Assembly: GCA_947476185.1 (NCBI GenBank) | Contig: CANJPX010000018.1 | Coordinates: 1 to 47,278, forward strand | From: Bacteroidota bacterium | GTDB lineage: Bacteria > Bacteroidota > Bacteroidia > 2-12-FULL-35-15 | Reading direction: 5' to 3' | DNA: 47,278 nt | Shown: positions 34,523-43,565 of the stretch, in pieces | Layout: every line of letters starts with the position of its first letter | Numbering within the stretch: position 1 is the first letter of the stretch | Notes under the pieces: generated by a model | What the model was told of the DNA's origin: nothing | Database searches by the model: none | What the model saw: the letters and a program-made list of their open reading frames with translations, nothing else | Translations under genes and position numbers: made by a program

Positions 34523-34994
34523 AATAAAATCATTTATTTTTTTAATGATAAGGTTGTTAGACTCTACCCCGTTTATTTGTGTGGTTTCTGGTCTCCACTT
34601 TATATTTTCTGTTAATACTTATATTACAAAAGCCTGAAAAATTCAGACAAACAAATAGCATTGTTTTTTTTAAATAAAATTAAATGCCAAAATCAAACAG
34701 GAGTCAAAAAAGGAGGCTAATATAAGAAAAATATAATAAATAGGTTTATGACTTGAATCATGCTTAGAAAGTTCAAAATTGTAGAACATGAAACCGTCAC
34801 AAAATATAAATTTGGACTGATAAAGAAGTGCATCCATATTGAGAATAGCTATTATTCAAAGCATAACATTTATTTGTGAAACCTATGATTTTAAATATTG
34901 TATTTTTTTATTTTTATTTATATGGTCTATTGGAAAACTAAATACGGAGCCATGTTGTTCAAAAAAATGAATTTTAAAACGAAGATTGATAGTG
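34523..34994. other. 472-bp intergenic region without identifiable gene
   Basis: It separates the end of the OmpA-family gene from the start of the WG-repeat gene, both on the minus strand. I see no open frame of useful length, no RNA gene and no minus-strand -7 box near 34522. TAAATTTG at 34806-34813 points the other way, into no gene. The WG promoter is presumably here but is not recognisable. Confidence 0.5.
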
Positions 34995-37820
34995 TTATTT
35001 TATAAATTTTAATTCTACTCTCCTGTTTTTTGCTCTTCCAGTTTCACTATCGTTAGAAGCTACAGGTTTTGATTTTCCATAGCCAACTATCGTCATGGAA
35101 TTTGAGAGGCATCCTTCCTGTATCAAAAAATCTTTAACGGCAATAGCTCTTTGTTCCGACAATAGTTGGTTCTGTTTGTCATCACCAATATTGTCAGTGT
35201 GTCCACTTATTTCAACCTTAAGATCATTTGCTTTAATAATTGTAGCGACTCGTTTTAATTCGGGCAGGGAATAGGGAAGTAAAGAACTGGCGGAAAAATT
35301 AAAAAATAAATTATTTACCGGTACAGCCGTCCCTTCTTCTATCATTTGTTTAAAAGTAACCAGGCTAATATCCTTTTCAAGTTTTATTTGTTTGTCATTA
35401 TTACGCAAATCAAGATTGTTAGAAATCGGAAAATATTCCTTTTTATCAACAAAGTAGCCATAGATTTTCCCCATTGGTAAAACAATGAAAAAGCTTCCAT
35501 CTATGGGGTCGCTTTTTGATTTGCCAATATTCTTTCCTGTTTCTAGGTCCTCCCAGCGAATCTCTGCAGAAACAGGAAGGTTGTTTTTGTCGGTTAATTT
35601 ACCAGAAACTGTTGCAACATAATCCGGTCTCAAATATTTTGGCAGATTGAGCCAGTAAATATCATCATTGTTTTTACTGAAATTTCTTTTCGAAAAATAG
35701 GCCTTTTCACCATCAGTGGATATTTTATATCCCCAATCTCTTTCAACACTATTTATTTCTTTACCTAAATTGATGGGTTCACTCCAACATGTCCAGCAGC
35801 TGTCATTTAAACGAGTTGATTTATATACATCCATTATCCCCAATCCTCCGTGTCCGCATGAACTGAAATACAAAGTCTTTAAATCGGGATGCAAAAAGGG
35901 TGTTCTGTCTCCATAGATTGTATTTATTGTAGGACCAAGATTTATTGGATCACCCCAGACATCATTTTCGTCCTTCAGACTGACATAAATATCAGATGCA
36001 TATTCACTTTCTCCGTGGTAATAGTTTGGGTCCCTTGAAATATAATAATCAAAGTTTGTATTTCGGATAGAACTAAATATCAGTGCTTTGCCATCACTTG
36101 AAATCATCGCATCTGATTGCCAATCGCCAGAATTAATATTGTTCGCGAATTCAACTGCCTCACTCCACCCATAATTTGTTTTTTCTGCATAAAATAGTTT
36201 CCCTGACTTAAAAAGTATCATTGTATTTCCATCTGTCGAAACACTTAATGGCGCATCATTAGAGTTGGGAGATGAAAGGTTCGGCACAACCTCTGCCGGA
36301 CTTCTAGTTTTGAATGTAGACACAAAAATATCTTCCCCGCCTATATTATTGACTCTTCCCCGGCCGCAAAAGTAAATGAGCTTATCGTCTGCAGTAATAA
36401 CAGGAGTGTATTCATCAGCATCTGTGTTAATTTCTGATCCAAAGGGTTGTGTTTGAATTGAATTATCCCAATTTGCTTCTAAAATAGAGATTAAATTAAT
36501 TATTTTTTTATTTTTTGTGCCAAAAACTCCGCCATAACTTTTTATTTTTTTAATAGCGGATTCCCAGTTTTTTGTTGCAATATCAATTGAAATTACTCTT
36601 TGTAGAGCAACAAAGGCCTTCTCCCTTGGAGCAGCCAGCCGGATATAATTATCATATTTTGAAAATGACGATGAACTATAAGGGAAATGCAAGGAGAGCT
36701 CATTTCCAAGATTTGCTATTTCGTAATCTTTTATTTTAATTTCATCAAATATCGGATCGTCATACGTATTGTAAAACATGTCTAATGTTTTCTTTTCACC
36801 ATCAGCAGTATATAGGTCATGATATAGTAATAAGGCATTATTCCTGTTTTGACCAATTAAATTCTCTAAGCAGTATTTTAACGCTTCGGTATTTTGTGTT
36901 CTGGAAGAAATGGCGTAAATACTATCAACAGCAACAGATTTCCATGAATTGTTAGCATAATTTTGGATAAAGTTTCTGAAACTCTCCCAATCACCAGTTA
37001 CAATATTTTCATAGAATTGTCTAGTCTCAAATTTCTTAAAGGCTTTTGAATATTGACTGGCTTTTGGATATTCTGCTATAAACTTTTTATAGGAACTGGA
37101 GCTATTTTCTTTTTCAGCATCATTGTAAGCTAATTCATAAATTTTTTTCCATGCCTCTGGAACTTCTTCTGAAGAAGGGTACATACTGATAAATATTTTG
37201 TAGCTTTCTATTTCCCCAATGGCTTGAGCTTTAGAGAATGCAATTGAATTCCTTTTCTTTATTGCATCATTATATTGAACTGCATGAGGATATGTTGTAA
37301 TAAAAAATTGAAAAGATTCAATTGTGTTTTCATTGCTAGCAATAGTATATGCAACAATATCTCTGTTTTCAATGGCTGTCTTTTTATAATGATAAGGTGA
37401 AGTTTTATAATAATCCAGGAAATTATTATAGGATTCAACGCTATTTTCTGAAGTGGCTTTTTTTATAGCATATCCACAAATCGTATCAATATAATCCTGG
37501 AACAATTTTAGGGTGATAGGGATCTTATTTAAGCTTTTTATCTCTTTTTCGTCAACAATCCTTTCGTAAAGAGTTTTTGACTTTATTATGTATTCATAGG
37601 ATTTCGGAGGATTGAAATATTTGTATTTTTCGCTTATTAACAGAACGGCATATGAATAGTTCAAGGCAATATCATCAGGTGTTTTTGATAATGCTTTAGT
37701 GATTTTTTTTTCGGCCTTTGAATATTTCTTTTTTTCAATAAGCCTTAAATAACTGTTTTGTCCGAAAATAAAACTTTTAGAGAAAACTAATATCAGTAAT
37801 ATATTCAGAGTCTTTTTCAT
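34995..37820 (-). CDS. OmpA-family protein with helical repeats and PD40 propeller
   Basis: A 941-residue exported protein: signal peptide MKKTLNILLILVFSKSFIFG; TPR-like start (KAEKKITKALSKTPDDIALN); then about six 36-residue units of the form S-Y/F-xx-F-I-xx-Y-P-xA up to residue 330. From about 460 to 730 a PD40/WD40-like propeller occurs (TPVITADDKLIYFCG, DIYVSLKDENDVWGDPINLG, MDVYKSTRLN). A carboxypeptidase-regulatory-like unit spans about 730-800. The OmpA peptidoglycan-binding domain ends the protein (ISGHTDNIGDDKQNQLLSEQ, then GYGKSKPVASNDS, AKNRRVEL). It should tie the outer membrane to peptidoglycan; a link to type IX secretion is possible but unproven. Confidence 0.92.
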   Translation of the reverse strand: MKKTLNILLILVFSKSFIFGQNSYLRLIEKKKYSKAEKKITKALSKTPDDIALNYSYAVLLISEKYKYFNPPKSYEYIIKSKTLYERIVDEKEIKSLNKIPITLKLFQDYIDTICGYAIKKATSENSVESYNNFLDYYKTSPYHYKKTAIENRDIVAYTIASNENTIESFQFFITTYPHAVQYNDAIKKRNSIAFSKAQAIGEIESYKIFISMYPSSEEVPEAWKKIYELAYNDAEKENSSSSYKKFIAEYPKASQYSKAFKKFETRQFYENIVTGDWESFRNFIQNYANNSWKSVAVDSIYAISSRTQNTEALKYCLENLIGQNRNNALLLYHDLYTADGEKKTLDMFYNTYDDPIFDEIKIKDYEIANLGNELSLHFPYSSSSFSKYDNYIRLAAPREKAFVALQRVISIDIATKNWESAIKKIKSYGGVFGTKNKKIINLISILEANWDNSIQTQPFGSEINTDADEYTPVITADDKLIYFCGRGRVNNIGGEDIFVSTFKTRSPAEVVPNLSSPNSNDAPLSVSTDGNTMILFKSGKLFYAEKTNYGWSEAVEFANNINSGDWQSDAMISSDGKALIFSSIRNTNFDYYISRDPNYYHGESEYASDIYVSLKDENDVWGDPINLGPTINTIYGDRTPFLHPDLKTLYFSSCGHGGLGIMDVYKSTRLNDSCWTCWSEPINLGKEINSVERDWGYKISTDGEKAYFSKRNFSKNNDDIYWLNLPKYLRPDYVATVSGKLTDKNNLPVSAEIRWEDLETGKNIGKSKSDPIDGSFFIVLPMGKIYGYFVDKKEYFPISNNLDLRNNDKQIKLEKDISLVTFKQMIEEGTAVPVNNLFFNFSASSLLPYSLPELKRVATIIKANDLKVEISGHTDNIGDDKQNQLLSEQRAIAVKDFLIQEGCLSNSMTIVGYGKSKPVASNDSETGRAKNRRVELKFIK

Positions 37821-37843
37821 GATTGTTTACTATAAACCTATGC

Positions 37844-37857
37844 CATGATTAATCATG
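37844..37857. promoter_or_regulatory. 14-bp perfect palindrome upstream of the OmpA-family gene
   Basis: CATGATTAATCATG equals its own reverse complement and ends 23 bp before the start at 37820. It is in the right place for an operator or as part of a leader hairpin. Confidence 0.35.
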
Positions 37858-38017
37858 ATAGTTTTTGATGTTCAAAGAGGCAAAGGAGGGCTCTAAGAGC
37901 GTTTTTGTTTTTATATTGTAGCATTTCTTGTATATTCAAAACTAGTTTATTTTTTTTATTGACACTATTATTCCTCAATTTAAATTTTTGTATTCGACTT
38001 TTCTTTTACTTTGCAAC

Positions 38018-38842
38018 ATGATCTCCTTTCCAAATGCTAAAATAAATATCGGACTCAACATCATCGAAAAGCGTGATGATGGGTTTCATAATATCGAAAG
38101 TGTCTTTTATCCTGTTAATTTGTGTGATGCTTTGGAAATTATTGAGAATAAAGAGGATGGTGCAGTACGTTTTACTTTTACATCCTCTGGGATTAAGATC
38201 CCAGGTGAGGCAACCGACAACCTTTGTTATTTTGCGTATCATTTAGTAGCAGAGCACTATTCGCTTCCGAATGTAAAAGTGCATTTACATAAAAATATTC
38301 CTATTGGTGCCGGTTTAGGTGGTGGTTCGGCTGATGCTGCTTTTTTTATCAAACTGCTGAATGAGAAATTTGAATTAGGGATTTCCTGGGGCGAAATGCA
38401 TAATTATGCACGTCAGCTTGGTAGCGATTGTTCTTTTTTCATCAGCAATAAACCTGCTTTCGCTGAGGGAAGAGGAGATGTTTACGAATCAATGAAATTG
38501 GACCTGAGTAACTTTTTTATTGTACTCGTATATCCCAAAATCCATATCAATACTGCCAATGCCTATAGTGGCGTAAAACCTAAATCGCCTTCCCGTTCTT
38601 TAGAGAGCGATATCCTGAATTTACCAATTGAACAATGGAGCGATTTTATTCATAATGATTTTGAAGATTCTATTTTCCCGAAATTCCCAGAAATAAAAAA
38701 CATAAAGGAGAAACTATATACTAAAGGTGCGGTCTATGCTGCAATGAGCGGAAGCGGATCTACTGTGTTCGGGATATTTAAAAAAGAAACAAATCTGAGA
38801 TCCGAGTTCGCAGATTGTTTTGTGTTTGAGGGTAGATTATAA
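38018..38842 (+). CDS. ispE: 4-diphosphocytidyl-2-C-methyl-D-erythritol kinase
   Basis: A 274-residue cytosolic GHMP kinase of the MEP isoprenoid pathway: it phosphorylates the 2-hydroxyl of CDP-methylerythritol with ATP. The ATG at 38018 gives MISFPNAKINIGLNIIEKR, the standard start; a TTG ten codons earlier is in frame but unlikely. The conserved Lys-Asn region, GFHNIESVFYPV, the glycine-rich ATP loop PIGAGLGGGSADAA (95-108), LGSDCSFF with the catalytic Asp, and AAMSGSGSTVFGIF near the end are all present. Length is slightly short, as in other Bacteroidota. A weak -7-like TTACTTTG sits just before the start. Other MEP genes are not in the window. Confidence 0.97.
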   Translation: MISFPNAKINIGLNIIEKRDDGFHNIESVFYPVNLCDALEIIENKEDGAVRFTFTSSGIKIPGEATDNLCYFAYHLVAEHYSLPNVKVHLHKNIPIGAGLGGGSADAAFFIKLLNEKFELGISWGEMHNYARQLGSDCSFFISNKPAFAEGRGDVYESMKLDLSNFFIVLVYPKIHINTANAYSGVKPKSPSRSLESDILNLPIEQWSDFIHNDFEDSIFPKFPEIKNIKEKLYTKGAVYAAMSGSGSTVFGIFKKETNLRSEFADCFVFEGRL

Positions 38843-38925
38843 GTTTAGGAATCCTGAATTTCCGAATTTCAAAAAATTTTTAATTTTTAATTTTCTGGTT
38901 TCTCATTTTCTTTCGGATTGCGGAA

Positions 38926-39090
38926 ATGTTTCGACAGGCTCAATATGACAACACACAATCTGTTTCAGTCAGGGCGGAGGGTTAAAATATCGAAGCGAGA
39001 AGGTCACTCTGAGCTTGTCGAAGAGGGTGTGAAAGCCGACCCAGATGTTTCGACAAGCTCAACATGACAACACATTATCTGTTTCAGTCA
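38926..39090. repeat. REP-like element: two direct copies and one inverted copy of a TTCGACAAGCTCA unit
   Basis: Copy 1 (38926-38971) and copy 2 (39045-39090) are 46 bp each with 4 differences; both contain TTCGACA(A/G)GCTCAA followed by TATGACA or CATGACA. The stretch 39003-39022 is the reverse complement of copy 2's core with 3 mismatches in 20. This TTCGACAAGCTCA palindrome family is common in intergenic DNA of Bacteroidota. It fills the 313-bp gap between ispE and lptG. Confidence 0.8.
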
Positions 39091-39155
39091 TCCTCAGCGG
39101 AGTCGAAAGGGTAGAATCCTGAATACTCATTTTTCCAAGTTCTAAAAAACAAGAA

Positions 39156-40232
39156 TTACTTCTGTGCTTTTTTTAATAAGTACCAGGATAAAAATCCGAA
39201 AATGATATTTGGGACCCAAACAGAAGTGAGTGGGGATAATAAACCACTTGCAGCAAAGGTGGTACTCACTTGCATAAACATGATAAAGGAGAAGCTGATA
39301 AAAATTCCTAATCCGATATGCATTCCAATTCCGCCGCGAATTTTTCTACTGGCAATGGAAACTCCGATGAGTGTTAACACAAATGTTGCAAAAGGGAATG
39401 CTGTTCGCCTGTATTTTTCAATCTCATACAATTCAATATTGTCAGAGCCTTTTAGCTTTTCAGAAGCAATATATTCATTGAGTTCATAATAATCCATCGT
39501 TCCAACAGTATTGTCTTTTCTTCCGAATTCTTTGGGTGTAAAAATAAATGTAGTATCAATACTTTTTCCTTTTTGTATCGACTCTTCCATTCCGTTAATT
39601 TTACGGATATAATAGTTGTTGATGATCCAATGGCTTTTTACGCTATCCCATTTTATGTTTTCTGCCATTAATTTATAATACAATTTTCCTTTATCAAATT
39701 TTTCAATTGAAAATTTATACCCTGTATTTTCTTCAGTGCTGTAACGCTCTAGATAAATATAGTTTCCCGGTGCGACTTGTTTGTGAATGTTACGGTCTTG
39801 ATTGTGAAACTCATTACGGATGTAGATATCTTCAAATTCAATTTGTTTTTTTGTAGCATGAGGTATCACAAAATTATTCAGATAAAGCGATAATGCAGCT
39901 ATTACCGTTGCAGCTATCATATAGGGGAAAAGTAAGCGCGTATAACTAACTCCACTGCTGAGAATAGCAACTATTTCGGTGCGGGTTGCCATTTGGGAAG
40001 TAAAAAATATAACAGCGATAAACGTAAAAAGCGGACTAAATAAATTGAGAAAAAAAGGAATGAAGTTGAAGTAATAATCAAAAATGATGGCCTTTAATGG
40101 AGCTTCTTTTGCTATGAAATCATCGATCTTTTCGGAAATGTCAAATACCACAACAATAAGGATGATAAGTCCCATTGAGAAGAAAAAAGTTCCCAGAAAT
40201 TTACGGATGATATAACGATCTAAAAGTTTCAA
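39156..40232 (-). CDS. LptF/LptG family lipopolysaccharide export permease (YjgP/YjgQ)
   Basis: A 358-residue inner-membrane protein. The N-terminal block (MKLLDRYIIRKFLGTFFFSM, then about three helices up to residue 120), the large periplasmic beta-jellyroll domain (about 130-270; NFVIPHATKKQIEFEDIYIR), and three more helices (GGIGMHIGLGIFISFSFIMF) are the LptF/G layout. It would extract LPS from the inner membrane with LptB. Which of LptF or LptG it replaces is uncertain. No ATG exists at the start: the frame opens with TTG at 40232, directly against a GTTCAA-type repeat tract. tgt is upstream on the same strand. Confidence 0.93.
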   Translation of the reverse strand: MKLLDRYIIRKFLGTFFFSMGLIILIVVVFDISEKIDDFIAKEAPLKAIIFDYYFNFIPFFLNLFSPLFTFIAVIFFTSQMATRTEIVAILSSGVSYTRLLFPYMIAATVIAALSLYLNNFVIPHATKKQIEFEDIYIRNEFHNQDRNIHKQVAPGNYIYLERYSTEENTGYKFSIEKFDKGKLYYKLMAENIKWDSVKSHWIINNYYIRKINGMEESIQKGKSIDTTFIFTPKEFGRKDNTVGTMDYYELNEYIASEKLKGSDNIELYEIEKYRRTAFPFATFVLTLIGVSIASRKIRGGIGMHIGLGIFISFSFIMFMQVSTTFAASGLLSPLTSVWVPNIIFGFLSWYLLKKAQK

Positions 40233-40268
40233 AATTTCAAGTTCAACGTTTCAAGTTCAAATTTTAAA
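40233..40268. repeat. Short-period TTCAAG/GTTCAA tract
   Basis: AAATTTCAAGTTCAACG followed by TTTCAAGTTCAAATTTT: two near-identical units of about 17 bp. Related in sequence and style to the tract at 26855-26941. It abuts the TTG start of the LptG-like gene. Confidence 0.55.
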
Positions 40269-40317
40269 GTGGGGATGAGAGTGACGAATTTAATTTTCTC
40301 CAACCATTAGTCTTTTT

Positions 40318-41448
40318 CTATAATCTATTACCCAATTTTTGTACCATTATATTCTTCCATTCCCTAAAAGTTCCTGCAATGATTTGGTTGCGAGCTTCGC
40401 CCACTAACCACAAATAAAAAGCCAAATTATGAATACTGCAGATCTGTGCAGCCAATAACTCTTGAGAGTGCACCAAATGGCGAACATATGCTTTAGAATA
40501 GGCCTGATCCACATACGATGTGCCCGTTTCATCCAACGTTGAAAAATCATTCTTCCATTTTTCATTCTTCATATTCATGATCCCATTTTGGGTGTATAAT
40601 AAACCATGTCTGGCATTGCGTGTCGGCATTACACAATCAAACATGTCAATTCCAAGATCAATGGATTCCAAAATATTAATCGGTGTGCCAACGCCCATTA
40701 AATAACGAGGCTTATCTGCGGGCAAAATATTGCAAACAACTTCTGTCATGGCGTACATATCCTCAGCGGGTTCCCCAACAGATAATCCGCCAATGGCATT
40801 TCCTTCGCGATCTTGTGCTGCAATAAATTCGGCAGAGCGTTCACGCAGATCCGGGTAAACGCTACCTTGAACAATAGGGAACAGTGTTTGAGAGAATCCG
40901 TATTTCCCTTCCGTTTCGTCAAATCGGCTGCAGCAGCGCTTTAGCCAACGGTGCGTCATATCAAGCGATTTTTTCGCATAATCATATTCGCAAGGGTAGG
41001 GCGTACATTCGTCAAAAGCCATAATGATATCCGCACCGATGATCCGTTGGATATCCATCACATTTTCGGGAGTAAAAATATGTTTGCTGCCATCAATATG
41101 AGAAGTGAATTTTGCGCCTTCCTCCGTAAGTTTTCTGGAGTTAGATAAGGAGTATACTTGGTAGCCACCGCTATCTGTCAATAAAGGCTTATCCCATCCA
41201 TTGAATTTATGAAGACCACCCGCTTTTTCAATGACCTCCAATCCCGGTCTCATGTATAAATGGTAGGTATTGCCAAGAATAATTTGTGCTTTGATATCTT
41301 CCTTTAGCTCGTGTTGATGCACCCCTTTTACGGTGCCGGCAGTACCAACGGGCATAAATATAGGGGTCTGAATTGTTCCGTGGTCGGTTATGATCTCACC
41401 TGCTCTTGCTTTGCTGTTTTTGTCTTTATGCGAAATACTGAACTTCAT
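40318..41448 (-). CDS. tgt: tRNA-guanine transglycosylase (queuine tRNA-ribosyltransferase)
   Basis: A 376-residue enzyme that exchanges the wobble guanine of tRNAs for preQ1 in queuosine synthesis. Family blocks: GTIQTPIFMPVGTAGTVKGV, LGNTYHLYMRPG, TDSGGYQVYSLS with the first active-site Asp, FDECTPYPC, GGLSVGEP, YLMGVGTP and the nucleophile region GIDMFDCVMPTRNARHG. In the zinc site, however, the usual CxCxxC is replaced (the stretch reads ETGTSYVDQAYSKAY), while the following IHNL histidine is kept. The rest is normal in length. It lies upstream of the LptG-like gene on the same strand (85 bp), an arrangement I recall from other Bacteroidota. Confidence 0.96.
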   Translation of the reverse strand: MKFSISHKDKNSKARAGEIITDHGTIQTPIFMPVGTAGTVKGVHQHELKEDIKAQIILGNTYHLYMRPGLEVIEKAGGLHKFNGWDKPLLTDSGGYQVYSLSNSRKLTEEGAKFTSHIDGSKHIFTPENVMDIQRIIGADIIMAFDECTPYPCEYDYAKKSLDMTHRWLKRCCSRFDETEGKYGFSQTLFPIVQGSVYPDLRERSAEFIAAQDREGNAIGGLSVGEPAEDMYAMTEVVCNILPADKPRYLMGVGTPINILESIDLGIDMFDCVMPTRNARHGLLYTQNGIMNMKNEKWKNDFSTLDETGTSYVDQAYSKAYVRHLVHSQELLAAQICSIHNLAFYLWLVGEARNQIIAGTFREWKNIMVQKLGNRL

Positions 41449-41576
41449 ATGATCGAAATACGAATCGAAACGAAAATACGAATAAGCGAAAGCTGATAAT
41501 TTAGCAGTTGTAATCCGTAATTTGTCCTATTCGTAATTAGTTATCTGGATTGTTAATTACTTTGTTTAAATCATCG

Positions 41577-41584
41577 CAAAGATA
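41577..41584 (-). promoter_or_regulatory. Possible -7 box of tgt
   Basis: The minus strand reads TATCTTTG, matching TAnnTTTG, 128 nt before the tgt ATG. The long leader holds several ATACGAAT-like units. No -33 match is seen. Confidence 0.3.
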
Positions 41585-41609
41585 AGAGAATACCATAGAC
41601 ACTTAAATC

Positions 41610-41617
41610 TATTTTTG
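41610..41617 (+). promoter_or_regulatory. Possible -7 box of the glycosyltransferase gene
   Basis: TATTTTTG fits TAnnTTTG on the plus strand, 123 nt before the ATG at 41741. No -33 element is visible; A/T-rich sequence makes chance matches likely. Confidence 0.25.
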
Positions 41618-41740
41618 TAGCAAAGGTGATTTTTCAATTTATGGAGTTGGCAAGCCTTTTCAACCTCTCAGGAGCTTGATATTTGAAGTTTCGAGATGAT
41701 TCAATAGCAGTGCAATTTTTAAAGATTAGTTATTCGTAAT

Positions 41741-42874
41741 ATGGATTGGTCAGGGTTTACAACATTTTCTTTTGGTTTATTGGCATTTGGGATATTCGTT
41801 TTCGCATTTCTTGCGCAGATGTGGTATTATTTAGGCTATTTCAGGCGCTTGGCTTTTTATAAGAAGAAGGAACTGCCTCAAAACACACCCCCTGCGTCTA
41901 TCGTAATATGTGCCCGCAACGAGGATGATAATATCGTTGAATTTTTGCCCCGTGTTTTTGAACAGGATTACCCCGAGTTTGAAGTCGTTGTTGTAAACGA
42001 TTGCTCCTATGATAATACAGCAGATTTTTTAAAAGAGTTTGCCAAGAAGCATTCAAACTTGAAGATCGTTACGATAAAGGAGGATGAGCATTATTCCCAT
42101 GGTAAAAAAGTGGCTTTGATGATGGGGATTAAAGGTGCTTCGTATGAGCACATGTTGCTTACAGATGCGGATTGTAAACCGAATAGCAAAGATTGGTTGC
42201 GCAATATGATGCAACATTTTTCTGAAGAAACAGAAATAGTATTGGGGTATGGGGCGTATGAAAAGCAGAGTACTTTCATCAATAAGATCATTCGTTTTGA
42301 TACATTCATGATCGCAGTTCAGTTCTTATCTTTTGCATTGGCGCGGAAAACATATATGGGTACCGGAAGAAATTTGGCGTATAAAAAGTCGCTGTTTTTT
42401 AAGATGAAAGGATTTGCTTCACATTACCAGATAGAATCGGGTGATGATGATCTTTTTGTGAATGAGGCAGCTACAAAACGAAATTCGAAGATCGAGATCA
42501 GTGTTGATAATCATACGATATCGAGGGTGAAAAAAACATTCAAATCCTGGTTCCGTCAAAAGCGCAGGCATGTTACCACCTTTAAAATGTATAATTCCGC
42601 TAGCAAATTCCGTTTGATGTTGTTGAGTGGTAGCCAATATTTATTTTTTATATCATTTGTAGTATCTCTGATATTTCAGTTTTACCCTTTAATTGTTTTG
42701 TCTATTTTTGCTTTACGAATGTTAATTCAAATGATTATCTTTAACAAATCGATGAATCAATTGTCCGAAAAAGATTTGTTGATGTTGGCACCTGTGATGG
42801 AAATAGTATTGTTATTTGTTTATCCGATGATCACGGTATCCAATATGTTCATCAAAAAGAATAAGTGGAAATAG
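41741..42874 (+). CDS. Membrane glycosyltransferase family 2
   Basis: A 377-residue inner-membrane enzyme. A first membrane helix (FGLLAFGIFVFAFLAQMWYY) precedes a GT-A domain: ASIVICARNEDDNIVEFLP, VVVVNDCSYDNTADFL, the DxD-type LLTDADCKPN near residue 140, MGTGRNLAYKKSLFF, SGDDDLFVNEAA and the RQKRRH acceptor-site motif that stands for the processive QxxRW. Two or three C-terminal helices follow (LFFISFVVSLIFQFYPLIVL). It would build a cell-surface polysaccharide or glycolipid from a nucleotide sugar; the sugar cannot be told. The sigma factor gene starts 27 bp downstream and is probably cotranscribed. Confidence 0.92.
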   Translation: MDWSGFTTFSFGLLAFGIFVFAFLAQMWYYLGYFRRLAFYKKKELPQNTPPASIVICARNEDDNIVEFLPRVFEQDYPEFEVVVVNDCSYDNTADFLKEFAKKHSNLKIVTIKEDEHYSHGKKVALMMGIKGASYEHMLLTDADCKPNSKDWLRNMMQHFSEETEIVLGYGAYEKQSTFINKIIRFDTFMIAVQFLSFALARKTYMGTGRNLAYKKSLFFKMKGFASHYQIESGDDDLFVNEAATKRNSKIEISVDNHTISRVKKTFKSWFRQKRRHVTTFKMYNSASKFRLMLLSGSQYLFFISFVVSLIFQFYPLIVLSIFALRMLIQMIIFNKSMNQLSEKDLLMLAPVMEIVLLFVYPMITVSNMFIKKNKWK

Positions 42875-42901
42875 TACATTAAATAAACTGTTGCGTAAAT
42901 T

Positions 42902-43519
42902 ATGGATGATTTAGAGTTTGACCCAAATCTTTCAGTTAAGGCGGTACACGATTTTCATTTGATTCGTGCAGCTTTAGATAAAGGAGATCAAAAGGCGTAC
43001 GCCGAATTGATGGGTCGTTATCGCGATTCTGTTTATTTTATGTTACTCAAAATGGTTAACAATAAGGATGATGCCGATGATTTGACCATTGAAGCCTTTG
43101 GTAAAGCCTTTAAGAGATTGAGCCAATATACGCCTAACTATGCCTTTAGTACCTGGCTTTTTAAAATAGCGTCCAATAACTGTATCGATTTTATCAGAAA
43201 AAAAAAGATGACCACCTTTTCAATTGATCGCACATTTGAAAATGATGAAGGTGGTGAAATGAGCATGGATATTAAAGCGGAAGGCTTGAATCCTGAGGAG
43301 AGCATGGTGAGGAAGCAAAAGGTAAAACACATGCGTGATGTGGTGGAGAAATTAAAACCTCGTTACCGTGTGTTGGTGGAGATGCGTTATTTCGATGAAT
43401 TATCGTATGAAGAGATTGCTGAGAAACTTGATCTGCCGCTAGGCACCGTGAAAGCACAATTGTTCAGAGCCCGCGAATTTCTGGCGAACATTTTAAAGAA
43501 TGCTGAAGGAAAGATCTAG
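42902..43519 (+). CDS. ECF-type RNA polymerase sigma factor
   Basis: A 205-residue sigma-70 family factor with region 2 (AYAELMGRYRDSVYFMLLKM, DDADDLTIEAFGKAFKRL, FSTWLFKIASNNCIDFIRKK) at about 30-100 and region 4 (LKPRYRVLVEMRYFDELSYEE, IAEKLDLPLGTVKAQLFRAR) at about 140-195. There is no adjacent anti-sigma gene of the FecR type; the region 2-4 linker includes an acidic stretch (ENDEGGEMSMD). Directly downstream of the glycosyltransferase (27 bp) and ending 46 bp before the six-repeat protein gene, so it might control envelope genes, but this is inference. Confidence 0.94.
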   Translation: MDDLEFDPNLSVKAVHDFHLIRAALDKGDQKAYAELMGRYRDSVYFMLLKMVNNKDDADDLTIEAFGKAFKRLSQYTPNYAFSTWLFKIASNNCIDFIRKKKMTTFSIDRTFENDEGGEMSMDIKAEGLNPEESMVRKQKVKHMRDVVEKLKPRYRVLVEMRYFDELSYEEIAEKLDLPLGTVKAQLFRAREFLANILKNAEGKI

Positions 43520-43565
43520 TTCATTTGTTCAGAAGCCTTTTTAAATAACAGATTGATCAGCAAAA

